Source: Variovorax sp. OK212 | GTDB lineage: Bacteria; Pseudomonadota; Gammaproteobacteria; Burkholderiales; Burkholderiaceae_C | Length of the DNA stretch: 64,000 nt | NCBI RefSeq assembly: GCF_900112425.1 | Contig: NZ_FOLP01000005.1 | Coordinates: 62,001-126,000, forward strand | Direction: 5' to 3' | In this document: positions 16,729 through 25,380 of the stretch, piece by piece | How positions within the stretch are numbered: position 1 is the first letter of the stretch | Layout of the letters: each line of letters opens with the position of its first letter | Notes under the pieces: model-generated | The model's database searches: none | What the model saw: the letters and a program-made list of their open reading frames with translations, nothing else | What the model was told of the DNA's origin: nothing | Program-made: the position numbers and the translations under genes

Positions 16729-17304
16729 ATGATCTCTCTTCGCCAACGCATCGTCTGGGCCAGCCTGCTCGGTTCGGCCGCCCTCGCCTCTTCGGGCGCT
16801 TTCGCTCAAGCGCCGGCCGCTCCCACCGCAGCCGCTCCCACCGCCGCGGTGGCCCAGGCCGACAACGCTGCCGCGCCCAAGGCGCAGCACAAGCGCATGG
16901 ACCCCGCCAAGCGCATGGAGCGCATGCAGGAACACCGCGCCAAACGCATGGCCGCGCTGAAGGACAAGCTCAAGCTGAACGCGGGCCAGGAAGGCGCATG
17001 GTCGACCTTCACCACCGCCACGCAGCCGCCGGCCGGTCCGCGTCCCCGCATGGACCGCGCCGAGTACGCCAAGCTGACCACGCCGCAGCGCCTGGAACGC
17101 ATGCAGACCCGCCAGGCCGAGCGCAGCGCCATGTTCGCCAAGCGCGCCGACGCCACGAAGACCTTCTACGCCACGCTGACGCCTGACCAGCAGAAGACCT
17201 TCGACACCGAGACGGCCCACTTCGGCGGCCCGCGCGGTCACCACCGTGGCCACGGCGAGCATGGCGAGCACGGTGGCGCACCGGCCGCACCCGCCAAGAG
17301 CTGA
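16729..17304 (+). CDS. Periplasmic LTXXQ (Spy/CpxP-type) protein
   Basis: 191 residues from ATG 16729 with a GAAAGGAAG ribosome site. Signal peptide 1-26 (cleavage after GAFA), an Ala/Pro linker, then a charged helical domain with LKLNAGQEGAW and LTPDQQKTF, the two 'LTxxQ'-like motifs of Spy/CpxP chaperones. The C-terminus is His/Gly rich (GHHRGHGEHGEHGG) and could bind divalent metals. It is probably an envelope-stress chaperone or metal-responsive protein. It ends in a shared bidirectional terminator. Confidence 0.85.
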   Translation: MISLRQRIVWASLLGSAALASSGAFAQAPAAPTAAAPTAAVAQADNAAAPKAQHKRMDPAKRMERMQEHRAKRMAALKDKLKLNAGQEGAWSTFTTATQPPAGPRPRMDRAEYAKLTTPQRLERMQTRQAERSAMFAKRADATKTFYATLTPDQQKTFDTETAHFGGPRGHHRGHGEHGEHGGAPAAPAKS

Positions 17305-17344
17305 GCCCGGTCTGCCGAACAGTCGATCGTCTGATCGGCTGATA

Positions 17345-17380
17345 AAAAACCCCGCAGCGCGAAAGCGCGGCGGGGTTTTT
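17345..17380. terminator. Bidirectional intrinsic terminator
   Basis: AAAAACCCCGC (17345-17355) pairs with GCGGGG/TTTTT (17370-17380) and GCGC with GCGC across a GAAA tetraloop, leaving one A-G mismatch. A and T tracts on both sides serve both convergent genes. Confidence 0.85.
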
Positions 17381-17432
17381 CATTGGTGGCTGCCGGACGT
17401 GCCGGACGTGCCGGGCGCGCGGAACGTGCGAG

Positions 17433-17861
17433 TTACTTCGGCGTGCCCGTCTTGTCCGTCGGGTTCGTCACGATGTCCGGGCGCTCGCCCTTCTGGCCGA
17501 ACTGCGGCTTCACCTTGCGGCCGGTCTGGCTCACCTCGGCGCGCGACATCTCGCCGGTCGGCTGCGGCATGGCGTTGGGCTGGTGGTTCACCGTGGTGGT
17601 GGCCTCGCCCTTGGGCACCATGTTGGTCGCGTTGCTGCGGTTGTGGGCGCGGGCCTCGGCCTTCACGGCTTCGCGCGAGTTGGGCATCGAGTTGTCGGGG
17701 CGCTGCGGCGGGTTGGCCACGCCGGCCGGCGTCATCGTGCTGGCCTGGCCGCCCACCGAGGGATCGGGCTGGGCCGGAATGGACGTGGTCTGCGCGGTGG
17801 CGAGGCTGGCGGCGCCCAGCAGTGCAGAGAGGACAGCTGCGTGAAAAGTGGCTTGCTTCAT
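17433..17861 (-). CDS. Small secreted hypothetical protein
   Basis: 142 residues from ATG 17861, which has an AAGGAG ribosome site 8 bases upstream. The open frame extends further upstream without support. Signal peptide about 1-23 (MKQATFHAAVLSALLGAASLATA), then a Pro/Asn/Thr/Lys-rich, probably disordered mature part with no Cys. I do not recognise a family. Its role in the periplasm or outside the cell is unknown. Confidence 0.75.
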   Translation of the reverse strand: MKQATFHAAVLSALLGAASLATAQTTSIPAQPDPSVGGQASTMTPAGVANPPQRPDNSMPNSREAVKAEARAHNRSNATNMVPKGEATTTVNHQPNAMPQPTGEMSRAEVSQTGRKVKPQFGQKGERPDIVTNPTDKTGTPK

Positions 17862-17988
17862 GGTGGGTACTCCTTGTGGCTTTGTCTCGAGATCGATGGA
17901 TCGAATGGATGGAATCGGGATGAAAACGCGGGCTGCTTTCTCCAAGCCCTGAAACCACCCTAGGAGTCGCCGTTTGGCCGCGTTGTGG

Positions 17989-18025
17989 GGGTGCGGCAGG
18001 CCTGCTTGTGAGGGTGCGGCAGGCC
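17989..18025 (+). repeat. Short direct repeat in the ybhP-like upstream region
   Basis: GGGTGCGGCAGGCC occurs twice (17989-18002 and 18012-18025), 23 bases apart, in the 262-base divergent region between the secreted protein gene and the next operon. No function is apparent. Confidence 0.6.
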
Positions 18026-18123
18026 CGCCTGTAGGAGCCCGCCGCCCAAGCCTGAAGGGGGCGCAAGAAGGTGGCGCGTTCCTACAGTCGGCATGCGCGG
18101 GGCACCGTACAACCGGAACAACG

Positions 18124-18921
18124 ATGTCTTCCTCGCCCTCTTCGCCGATGTCTGCCGCCGCCGAGCTTCCCGGAACGACCTCGCTCAAGGTCATGACGGT
18201 GAACACCCACAAGGGCTTCACCGCGCTCAACCGAAAGTTCATCCTGCCGGAGCTGCGCGATGCCGTGCGCACCGTGGGCGCCGACGTGGTGTTCCTGCAG
18301 GAAGTGCTGGGCACGCATGCGCGCCACTCGCGCCGCGTGGACAACTGGCCCGAGGCGCCGCACTACGAATTCCTGGCCGACACCATGTGGCCGCAGTTCG
18401 CCTACGGGCGCAACGCGGTGTACCCGAAGGGCCACCACGGCAACGCGGTGCTGTCGAAATTCCCGATCGTGCATTTCCGCAACCACGACGTGTCGGTGAG
18501 CGGCCCCGAGAAGCGCGGCCTGCTGCATTGCGTGCTGCGCCTGCCGGGCCGCCCGGTCGACGTGCACGTGATCTGCGCGCACCTCGGCCTGGCCGAGGCG
18601 CACCGGCTGCAGCAGCTGGAGCTGCTGTGCCACATCGTGCGCGACGAGGTGCCGGGCGACGCGCCCCTCATCGTGGCGGGCGACTTCAACGACTGGCGCG
18701 GCCGCGCGCACGACATCCTGGAGAAAGGCGCCGCGCTGCGCGAGGTGTTCGTGCATGCCACCGGGCGCGCCGCCAAGACTTTTCCCGCGCGCTTTCCGGT
18801 GCTGTCGCTCGACCGCATCTACGTGCGCAACGCCGGCGTGCATGCGCCGGTGGTGCTGCCGCGGCGGCCGTGGTCGCACCTGTCCGACCACGCGCCCCTG
18901 GTGGCCAACATCGATCTCTGA
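18124..18921 (+). CDS. Endonuclease/exonuclease/phosphatase family protein (YbhP-like)
   Basis: 265 residues from ATG 18124 (a second ATG nine codons later is possible). The fold motifs are visible in order: [17 protein letters not shown] with the metal-binding Glu, [17 protein letters not shown] and the terminal [10 protein letters not shown] with catalytic Asp-His. Family members hydrolyse phosphodiesters (nucleic acids, inositol phosphates or lipids). The operon order matches E. coli ybhP-clsB-ybhN, so a phospholipid-related role is more likely than DNA repair. The next gene starts 9 bases downstream. Confidence 0.88.
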   Translation: MSSSPSSPMSAAAELPGTTSLKVMTVNTHKGFTALNRKFILPELRDAVRTVGADVVFLQEVLGTHARHSRRVDNWPEAPHYEFLADTMWPQFAYGRNAVYPKGHHGNAVLSKFPIVHFRNHDVSVSGPEKRGLLHCVLRLPGRPVDVHVICAHLGLAEAHRLQQLELLCHIVRDEVPGDAPLIVAGDFNDWRGRAHDILEKGAALREVFVHATGRAAKTFPARFPVLSLDRIYVRNAGVHAPVVLPRRPWSHLSDHAPLVANIDL

Positions 18922-18930
18922 GCGAATCCC

Positions 18931-20196
18931 ATGAACAACAACCACTGGATCGGTGGCAACCGCATCGAGCTGCTGGAGAACGGCGAGCAGTTCTTTCCGC
19001 GCGTGTTCGAAGCCATCCGGCAAGCCCGGCGCGAAGCCATCGTCGAGACCTTCATCCTGTTCGAGGACAAGGTGGGCCTGCAGCTGCAGGCCGCCATGCG
19101 CGAGGCCGCGCAGCGCGGCGTGAAGGTCGACCTGATGATCGACGGCTTCGGCTCGCCCGACCTCTCGCGCGAGTTCATCGAAGGGCTGACCTCGGTGGGC
19201 GTGAAGGTGCGCGTGTTCGACCCCGGCGCGCGCTTCATGGGCCAGCGGCTCAACGTGTTCCGACGCATGCACCGCAAGATCGTGGTGATCGATGGCGAGC
19301 GCGCGTTCGTGGGTGGCATCAACTACTCGGCCGACCACCTGATGGACTTCGGCCCCAAGGCCAAGCAGGACTACGCGGTCGAGCTCACGGGCCCGATCGT
19401 CGGCGAGATCCACCAGTTCGTGCTGCGCGCCATCGCGCTCGGCGGCAAGGGCGCGGGCTGGTTCCGCCGGCGGCTGAAGCTGGCGCCCCCGGTGAAGCAG
19501 AGCCACGAAGGCGACGCCGAGCTGATGTTCGTCACGCGCGACAACCGGCGCCACACCAACGACATCGAGCGCCACTACCGCGCGGCGATCCGCTCGGCGA
19601 AAGAGCGCATCGTGATCGCCAACGCGTACTTCTTTCCGGGCTACCGCCTCATCAAGGAACTGCGCCGCGCGGCGCGCCGCGGCGTGGACGTGCGGCTCAT
19701 CCTGCAGGGCGAGCCCGACATGCCGATCGTGAAGACGGCCGCCAGCATGCTGTACCACCACCTGCTGCACGCCGGCGTGCGCATCTACGAGTACTGCGAA
19801 CGGCCGCTGCACGGCAAGGTCGCGCTGATGGACGACAAGTGGAGCACCGTGGGCTCGAGCAACCTCGACCCGCTGAGCCTGTCGCTGAACCTCGAGTCGA
19901 ACGTGGTCGTGCGCGACGCCGCCTTCAACAGCGTGCTGTGGGAGCGCATGGACCACCTGATGCAGCACAGCTGCAAGCAGGTGCAGGCGGCCGACCTCGC
20001 GAGCGAATGGAGCGGCTGGCGGCTGGTGCGCAGCTTCTTCGTGTTCCACGCCATGCGCTGGTACCCGGCGCTGCTGGGGCGCCTGCCGCGCCATGTGCCG
20101 CGCCTCACGCCGGCCGAAGCCACCGACCTCGCGACCCGCCGCGACACCGGCCTGAGCAACCCGACCGGCGGCGCCACGCAGACGGAAGCCGCCTGA
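18931..20196 (+). CDS. clsB: Cardiolipin synthase B
   Basis: 421 residues. It has two phospholipase D HKD motifs: HRKIVVIDGERAFVGG (about 109-124) and HGKVALMDDKWSTVGSSNLD (about 291-310), each with His-x-Lys-x4-Asp. Bacterial ClsB condenses phosphatidylglycerol with phosphatidylethanolamine or a second phosphatidylglycerol to cardiolipin at the inner membrane. It lies between the YbhP-like and YbhN-like genes, exactly as in E. coli. Length is normal (E. coli 413). Confidence 0.9.
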   Translation: MNNNHWIGGNRIELLENGEQFFPRVFEAIRQARREAIVETFILFEDKVGLQLQAAMREAAQRGVKVDLMIDGFGSPDLSREFIEGLTSVGVKVRVFDPGARFMGQRLNVFRRMHRKIVVIDGERAFVGGINYSADHLMDFGPKAKQDYAVELTGPIVGEIHQFVLRAIALGGKGAGWFRRRLKLAPPVKQSHEGDAELMFVTRDNRRHTNDIERHYRAAIRSAKERIVIANAYFFPGYRLIKELRRAARRGVDVRLILQGEPDMPIVKTAASMLYHHLLHAGVRIYEYCERPLHGKVALMDDKWSTVGSSNLDPLSLSLNLESNVVVRDAAFNSVLWERMDHLMQHSCKQVQAADLASEWSGWRLVRSFFVFHAMRWYPALLGRLPRHVPRLTPAEATDLATRRDTGLSNPTGGATQTEAA

Positions 20197-20206
20197 GGGG
20201 CCTGCC

Positions 20207-21178
20207 ATGAGCGTGAGCGCGCTGTCCCGCCACTCGCGCCACCCCTGGTGGCCCTGGGCGCGGCGCGCGATGGTGTGGGGCTTCTTCGCGCTCATTGCAT
20301 GGCTGCTGGTGCGCCAGGCACGCACCATCGACTGGGACGAGGTGCTGGACGCCATCGCGGCGCTGCCGGCCGCCACCCTGCTCGCGGCCGGCGCGCTGGT
20401 GGCGTGCAGCTTCGCGCTGTACAGCACCTACGACCTGCTGGGCCGCCACCTCACGCGGCACCGCCTCGGCACGGGCACGGTGATGGGCGTCACCTTCATC
20501 AGCTACGCCTTCAACCTCAACCTGGGCTCGCTGGTGGGCGGCGTGGCCTTCCGCTACCGGCTCTATTCAAGGCTGGGGCTGGGCAACCAGACCATCACGC
20601 GCGTGCTGGGCTTCAGCATGCTGACCAACTGGCTCGGCTATCTGGTGGTGGCCGGCGCGGCCTTCTGCTTCTGGCCGCTCGCGCTGCCGCCGACCTGGAA
20701 GATCGGCAACGAGGGGCTGCGCATCCTCGGCGCGGTGCTGCTCGCGGTGGCGCTGGCCTACGTGGTGCTGTGCGCGTCGGCGCGCGGTCGCGTGTGGCGC
20801 GTGCGCGGGCATGCGTTCAAGACACCCACCCTGCCGATGGCGCTGCTGCAGCTGGCGATGTCGTGCGCCAACTGGTCGCTGATCGGCGGGGTCATCTGGT
20901 TCCTGCTGCAGGGCCAGGTCGGCTATGTGCACGTGCTCGCGGTGCTGCTGGTGGCCGCGGTGGCCGGCGTGGTCACGCACGTGCCGGCGGGGCTCGGCGT
21001 GCTCGAGGCGGTGTTCGTGGCGCTGCTCGCGCACCAGGTGGCCGAGCCGCAGCTGCTGGCCGCGCTGCTGGCCTATCGCGGGCTGTATTACCTGCTGCCG
21101 CTGGTGGTGGCCACCGTCGGCTACGGCGTCGCCGAGGCGCGCGCCAGGCGGCTGCGCGCCGTGGCTTCGCCGCGCTGA
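20207..21178 (+). CDS. YbhN/UPF0104 family integral membrane protein
   Basis: 323 residues with about eight membrane segments and the lysylphosphatidylglycerol synthase TM-region (UPF0104) pattern, including NLNLGSLVGGVAFRYRLY and GLGVLEAVFVALL near the end. It has no synthetase domain. In E. coli the same position is held by ybhN, whose function is undefined. By homology, a lipid flippase-like role is proposed. It is the third gene of the ybhP-clsB-ybhN-like operon (10-base gap). Confidence 0.85.
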   Translation: MSVSALSRHSRHPWWPWARRAMVWGFFALIAWLLVRQARTIDWDEVLDAIAALPAATLLAAGALVACSFALYSTYDLLGRHLTRHRLGTGTVMGVTFISYAFNLNLGSLVGGVAFRYRLYSRLGLGNQTITRVLGFSMLTNWLGYLVVAGAAFCFWPLALPPTWKIGNEGLRILGAVLLAVALAYVVLCASARGRVWRVRGHAFKTPTLPMALLQLAMSCANWSLIGGVIWFLLQGQVGYVHVLAVLLVAAVAGVVTHVPAGLGVLEAVFVALLAHQVAEPQLLAALLAYRGLYYLLPLVVATVGYGVAEARARRLRAVASPR

Positions 21179-21305
21179 CGGCGCACGCAGGACTTCTTTG
21201 GCAAAAATTGCGAAATCGAAATTGTTGCAGCGCAGCAATTCGGGCTTCGGAGGCCTATAGTGGGCCGACCGCCTTCCCCTTCGTTCCCCTCACCAAGCCC
21301 CCCAC

Positions 21306-21803
21306 ATGTCGTCCCTTACCTCCGCCGCCCGCCCGGCCGACCCGCTCACGCAGTGGTTCGAGCTGGCGCTCAAGACCCACGAGATGCTGCTGTCCTCCGG
21401 CTCGGTGATCCGCATGCGGACCGAGCGCATCGCCAAGGCCGGGCTCGTGCCCAGCGCGGACGATCTCGCGGAGTTCCAGCTGATGGGCCAGGAAAAGCTC
21501 GCGGCCGCGAGCGAATCGGGCCTTGCGATGGCCCGGCAGTGGCACAGCAGCCACCTCTCGCTGGCCAACCGCGTGCTGCAGCAATGGGTGCAGAGCACCA
21601 CGGCCTTCTTCTCGCTCGCGGGCAGCGTCACGCCGGCACAGGCCGCCGCCAACAGCGACGCCTTCGTGCAATCGGCCGCCGGCACCGTCGATGCCGCGAG
21701 CCGGTTTCCGGACATCGCGGCGCGCATCGCGCACGACGGCCTGGAGCCCATTCACGCCGCGGCCACGTCGAACGAGCGTCGGCTCTCCGAGCTGGCGTCC
21801 TGA
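21306..21803 (+). CDS. Phasin-like granule-associated protein
   Basis: 165 residues without signal peptide or Cys, almost all amphipathic helix. It has the general look of phasins: QWFELALKTHEMLLSSGSVI, repeated Ala/Ser-rich helices, and a C-terminal Glu/Arg tail. Phasins coat polyhydroxyalkanoate granules in the cytoplasm, and Comamonadaceae make such granules. No pha genes lie nearby. The family assignment rests on composition and length and is moderate. It is convergent with the metallophosphoesterase, 12 bases apart. Confidence 0.6.
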   Translation: MSSLTSAARPADPLTQWFELALKTHEMLLSSGSVIRMRTERIAKAGLVPSADDLAEFQLMGQEKLAAASESGLAMARQWHSSHLSLANRVLQQWVQSTTAFFSLAGSVTPAQAAANSDAFVQSAAGTVDAASRFPDIAARIAHDGLEPIHAAATSNERRLSELAS

Positions 21804-21815
21804 AAGAAGGCTGGT

Positions 21816-22997
21816 TCAGCCCTTCGCGGGCACCAGCGTCAGCAGCGTGATCTCCGACGGCGCGCCGAAGCGCTTCGGCGGACCCCAGTAGCCGGTGCCC
21901 CGGCTCACATAGATCCACATGTCGTGCAGGCGGTGCAGCCCCGCCGTGAAGGGCTGCTGCATCGGCACGAACAGGTTCCACGGAAAGAACTGGCCGCCGT
22001 GCGTGTGGCCCGACAGCTGCAGCTGGTAGCCGGCCGCCGCGGCCACCGGCGCGCTGCGCGGCTGGTGCGCCAGCAGCACGCGCGTGTGCACCAGCGGCGG
22101 TGCGTCGTGCAGCGCCAGGTGCGGGTCGCTGGCGTGCGCGGCGTCGAAATGCCCGGCGGTGAAGTCGGTCACGCCGGCCAGCACCAGCGCGCTGTCGAAC
22201 AGCTCCTCGTCGGTCTGCGCGCCGCGCACGTTGCGCGTCTGCAGCACCACGTGCTCGTTGAGCAGCACCTTCAGGCCGAGCCGGCGCAGCTCGTCGATCC
22301 AGGCGTGCGCGCCCGCGTAGTACTCGTGGTTGCCGGTGACCACGAAGGTGCCGTGCCGCGCGCGCAGGCCGGCCAGCGGCGCGATGTGCTCGCGCAGCTC
22401 GGCCACGGTGCCGTCGACCAGGTCGCCGGTGATCGCGATCGCGTCCGCGCCCAGGCGGTTGACCGCATCGACGATGCGCTGGATGTAGCTGTTGCGGATG
22501 GTCGGGCCCACGTGGATGTCGCTGAGCTGCGCGATCGTGAAGCCCTCGAGCGCTTGCGGCAGCCCGCGAATGGGCACGTCGACGCGCTTCACGCCGGCCG
22601 TGCGGCGCGCATTGAGGAAGCCGATGGCCGAGGTGGCCGTGGCAATGGCCAGCACTGCCAAGGCGCTCCACGGCTTCAGGCTGGCCCACTGCACCTGCAC
22701 GCCGCCGGCGGCGCTGGCCAGCCAGGTCAGGCCCAGCGCCGCGTCGCGCACCAGCGTCAGCACGAACATCGACGAGAACCAGCCCATGCTGATCAGGCCG
22801 ATCCAGTTCAGTGCGGTGCCGGGCGACTTGCCGCCGCTTCGCGCCAGGAAAGGCAAGGGAATGGTGAGCGCCGACACCGCGAGCGCCAGCAGCGCCAGCG
22901 GCCACGCGGGCGTGAGCACGGCCAGCGCGGGCAGCAGGCGCAGCGCGATGTAGACGTGCAACAGCGCGGTCAGGGCGCTCAGGGGACGGATCGGCAT
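21816..22997 (-). CDS. Membrane-anchored metallophosphoesterase (YaeI/YkuE type)
   Basis: 393 residues from ATG 22997. An earlier in-frame start would add 20 unlikely residues. Four hydrophobic segments in the first 145 residues precede a calcineurin-like domain with the full motif set: LSDIHVG (D-x-H), GDLVDG (G-D), GNHEYY (G-N-H-E), and GHTHGGQFFP (G-H-T-H). Two metal ions (Mn or Fe/Zn) are expected. Relatives act on UDP-diacylglucosamine, phospholipids or phosphoproteins, and the substrate here is open. Confidence 0.9.
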   Translation of the reverse strand: MPIRPLSALTALLHVYIALRLLPALAVLTPAWPLALLALAVSALTIPLPFLARSGGKSPGTALNWIGLISMGWFSSMFVLTLVRDAALGLTWLASAAGGVQVQWASLKPWSALAVLAIATATSAIGFLNARRTAGVKRVDVPIRGLPQALEGFTIAQLSDIHVGPTIRNSYIQRIVDAVNRLGADAIAITGDLVDGTVAELREHIAPLAGLRARHGTFVVTGNHEYYAGAHAWIDELRRLGLKVLLNEHVVLQTRNVRGAQTDEELFDSALVLAGVTDFTAGHFDAAHASDPHLALHDAPPLVHTRVLLAHQPRSAPVAAAAGYQLQLSGHTHGGQFFPWNLFVPMQQPFTAGLHRLHDMWIYVSRGTGYWGPPKRFGAPSEITLLTLVPAKG

Positions 22998-23083
22998 GGG
23001 GGCAATGGGTTCGGGCACTGCCCGGGATACACCACCTGCAAGGCGCATGCCGTGCATTCAAGGCATCCGGAGGCGCCGGCACC

Positions 23084-23104
23084 GCTATTTTTTCTATAGC
23101 GCAG
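23084..23104. repeat. Short palindromic element GCTAT...ATAGC
   Basis: GCTAT (23084-23088) and ATAGC (23096-23100) separated by TTTTTTC, followed by GCAG. It lies in the 223-base space upstream of the metallophosphoesterase. It resembles the elements at 10021 and 24478. Confidence 0.5.
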
Positions 23105-23220
23105 CGCGCCCGGATAGCGGGCGTTTCGACCCGAAAAAGCCTTCGAAGTGTACGCCGGCCAAACGTTTGCGCCACACGATGCCGGCGCCCACTTGCGCCA
23201 GCGCCGTGCCTGCGCGCCGC

Positions 23221-23724
23221 TTACTGCACCGTCCGCGTGCCGGCCGAAGCCATGTCGGTGCCCGCCGGCCAGACGAAGCTGACCTTGGACGGCGCGCCCT
23301 GCAGCACGTGCAGCGGCTGCTTGAGCACCTGGTTGCCCAGGCGCGCCTCGACTTCGTAGTTGCCCGGGTCGAGCCGCGCGACCATGAACGGGCCGCCCGA
23401 GGTCACGTTGTCGATCAGCGCGGTGCCGCTGCCGTCGCGCACCGTCACGTGCACGTTGGCGGCAAAGTCGGCGCCCTTGCTGTCCTTGACCGCGAATTCG
23501 AGCGTGGCGGGCCAGCGCGGCGACACCGTTTCCATCAGCTGGGCTTCATCGCTGCCGATGCCGCCGCTCATGTACTCGATGCCGTGCGACATGAAGATCG
23601 GCGGATTCACCGCCGCCTGCGCCGACGCAACCGCCGACAGCGCGCCGAGCAGCACGGCGCCGCAGAAGGCCGCGGCCGCCAGCGGGCGCATGCGCGATGG
23701 GGAACGGGGGAGCGGGGAAGTCAT
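23221..23724 (-). CDS. Secreted hypothetical protein, paralogue of the neighbouring gene
   Basis: 167 residues from ATG 23724 (AGGAAAGGA upstream). A signal peptide (about 12-40, ending ASAQA) is followed by a single beta-rich domain. The mature start NPPIFMSHGIEYMSGGIGSD and the block DEAQLMETVSPRWPAT match the adjacent gene almost position by position, so the two are tandem duplicates. The second half (GPFMVARLDPGNYEVEARL) has the look of a carboxypeptidase-regulatory/transthyretin-like beta sandwich. The role is unknown, probably periplasmic. The mature domain has no Cys. Confidence 0.75.
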   Translation of the reverse strand: MTSPLPRSPSRMRPLAAAAFCGAVLLGALSAVASAQAAVNPPIFMSHGIEYMSGGIGSDEAQLMETVSPRWPATLEFAVKDSKGADFAANVHVTVRDGSGTALIDNVTSGGPFMVARLDPGNYEVEARLGNQVLKQPLHVLQGAPSKVSFVWPAGTDMASAGTRTVQ

Positions 23725-23848
23725 GGTCTGGGTCCTTTCCTGGTCGTCGTGGCGAGAAGCCACGGTGCCACTGTGCGGCGCTTGGCTTAGGAAAGGCTGA
23801 CCTGCTGCCTGAACCGGAGTACCCGGAGGGCCGGAAGGCCCCCCGTGC

Positions 23849-24367
23849 TCAGCGCAGCGGCGAGGTCTGCGCCAGCGTCTGCGCCAGCGGCGGCGTGACC
23901 GAGGCCATGTCGAAGTTCGACGGCCAGACGAAAGAGGCCCGTGCCGGCATGCCGGCGATCACCACCAGCGACTGCGTCAGCGTGAGGCCGCCGAGCGTCA
24001 CGTTCACGTCGTAGGCGCCCGGGTTCAGGCGCGCGAGCATGTAGGGCGACCTGGTCTGCACGTCCATCACCACCTGGCCGGTGTATTTCTGGCGGACCTC
24101 GACCGCGGCCTGCGCCGGAAAGCCGCCCTGCTGCGCGCCCTTGCCGTCGCTCACGCCGAGGGCGATGGTGGCGGCCCAGCGCGGCGAGACCATTTCCATG
24201 AAGGCGGCCTCGTCGCGCGCGGCGCCGCCGCACATGTATTCGATGCCCTGCGCCACCTGGATGGGCGGGTTGGAGAACGCATGGGCCGACGTGAAGGCCC
24301 CGAGGAATGCTGCTGTGCCGCCCAAAACCAGCGCGGCCAGCGGCCGGCGGAGACGTGAAGGGTTCAT
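23849..24367 (-). CDS. Secreted hypothetical protein, paralogue of the neighbouring gene
   Basis: 172 residues from ATG 24367. Signal peptide about 1-30 (cleavage near AHA), then NPPIQVAQGIEYMCGGAARD and DEAAFMEMVSPRWAAT, shared with the downstream paralogue. The second half (SPYMLARLNPGAYDVNVTL) again suggests a small carboxypeptidase-regulatory-like beta sandwich. It has one Cys that the paralogue replaces by Ser. It is the first gene of the pair, and about 120 bases separate them. Function is unknown. Confidence 0.75.
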   Translation of the reverse strand: MNPSRLRRPLAALVLGGTAAFLGAFTSAHAFSNPPIQVAQGIEYMCGGAARDEAAFMEMVSPRWAATIALGVSDGKGAQQGGFPAQAAVEVRQKYTGQVVMDVQTRSPYMLARLNPGAYDVNVTLGGLTLTQSLVVIAGMPARASFVWPSNFDMASVTPPLAQTLAQTSPLR

Positions 24368-24677
24368 TGCTGTGTGGTCCTCGATCTTGCGTGACGTGAA
24401 ATCCGACGAGGATTTTGCTTAGCAAGAGTCGGGCTAGATATAGCGTTTACGAGGAACGATCTGCGGAATCAAGTTGAATGCTATTGTTTTCATAGCATAT
24501 GACGTCCGTGTGACGTGGGTGTTGGCTACTTTTGTTCACAACCCTCAGGCAAACCCTCATGCGCCCTGGTCTGCGGTGTTTTCGGGACGGATTCCGCCGG
24601 CGTGCATGGCGCACGCCTACATCTGTGCATCGCGCCGGCGGATATGAACGGTTGAACGCACACAAGGAGCTTCAGCC
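24368..24677. other. 310-base divergent intergenic region
   Basis: Less GC-rich than its surroundings. It contains a 7-bp hairpin ATGCTAT/ATAGCAT (24478-24498), a larger nested inverted repeat (CCGCCGGCG 24594-24602 with CGCCGGCGG 24633-24641, enclosing GGCGTGC/GCACGCC), and the AAGGAG ribosome site of the next gene. Promoters for both directions must lie here, but I could not fix hexamers. Confidence 0.6.
24478..24498. repeat. Short palindromic element ATGCTAT...ATAGCAT
   Basis: Seven-base perfect stem around TGTTTTC, third member of the GCTAT/ATAGC elements of the window. Confidence 0.5.
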
Positions 24678-24935
24678 ATGACCCTCGAAACGACGATCAA
24701 CGAGTTCAAGAAAGTCGATGCGGCGCGCGCCGACTACCCCGGCGAGCACCTCGCCGTGCTGGGCGCGGGCGTGTTGCTGCTGCTGGCGGCGGGCCGCAGC
24801 CGCTCGTTCCTGGCGCGCATCGTGGTCGGCGCGGCCGGCGGCGCGCTGATCGGCCGCGCGGCAAGCGGCACCGGCGGTCTCGCCAAGCTGGCGGGCGCAC
24901 TGCAGGCGGGAGGCTGGGCATGGCCGCGCCGCTGA
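24678..24935 (+). CDS. Small membrane protein of unknown function
   Basis: 85 residues from ATG 24678 with AAGGAG 8 bases upstream. A short acidic helix (TLETTINEFKKVDAARADYP) is followed by a 14-residue hydrophobic stretch, a basic turn (AAGRSRS), and a second Gly/Ala-rich hydrophobic stretch (IVVGAAGGALIGRAASG). The picture is of a hairpin membrane protein. The last 16 bases overlap the next gene. No family is recognised. Confidence 0.65.
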   Translation: MTLETTINEFKKVDAARADYPGEHLAVLGAGVLLLLAAGRSRSFLARIVVGAAGGALIGRAASGTGGLAKLAGALQAGGWAWPRR

Positions 24936-25372
24936 ACACGCGGGCCGCTGCCGCCCCCGCACCCGCCGCCGGGCCCGAGCGCTACTGGCCGCTGTGCCTG
25001 GCGGTGGCGCTGCTGGCGATGTTCCTGTTCTACGTGACGCTCCAGGGCCTGGTGCGCGAGAGCGCCGCGCGCGCGGCGGCCCTGCTCGCCCCGCCGCCGG
25101 TCGCCGAGGCGCCAGCCGCGCCGATGGCGCCGATGGAGCGCTTCGAGCCCCTGCCGCCGGTGCAGGCCACGGCTGTGCGCGCCGCGGCGCCGGCCGTGCT
25201 GGCCACGCCGCCCGCCGTCGTGCACGCCAAGGCCGTGCCCGCCGTCGTCGAGGTGACCAAGTGCGCCACGCCGACCGGCGAAGCCGCCTATTCCGACGGC
25301 CCCTGCCCCGAAGGTTCGCGCGCGACCACGCTGCGCCTGCCGCGCGACCTGAACGTCGCGACCAGCATGTAA
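24920..25372 (+). CDS. Single-pass membrane protein with a C-terminal DUF4124-like motif
   Basis: 150 residues from ATG 24920, overlapping the previous gene by 16 bases. A membrane segment at about 25-43 is followed by an Ala/Pro-rich periplasmic linker and a C-terminal motif CATPTGEAAYSDGPCPEG, which resembles the YSDxPC core of DUF4124 domains with a possible disulfide between the two Cys. Function is unknown. It is convergent with the first Clp-like ATPase, with only eight bases between stops. Confidence 0.7.
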   Translation: MAAPLNTRAAAAPAPAAGPERYWPLCLAVALLAMFLFYVTLQGLVRESAARAAALLAPPPVAEAPAAPMAPMERFEPLPPVQATAVRAAAPAVLATPPAVVHAKAVPAVVEVTKCATPTGEAAYSDGPCPEGSRATTLRLPRDLNVATSM

Positions 25373-25380
25373 CTGGCCTG

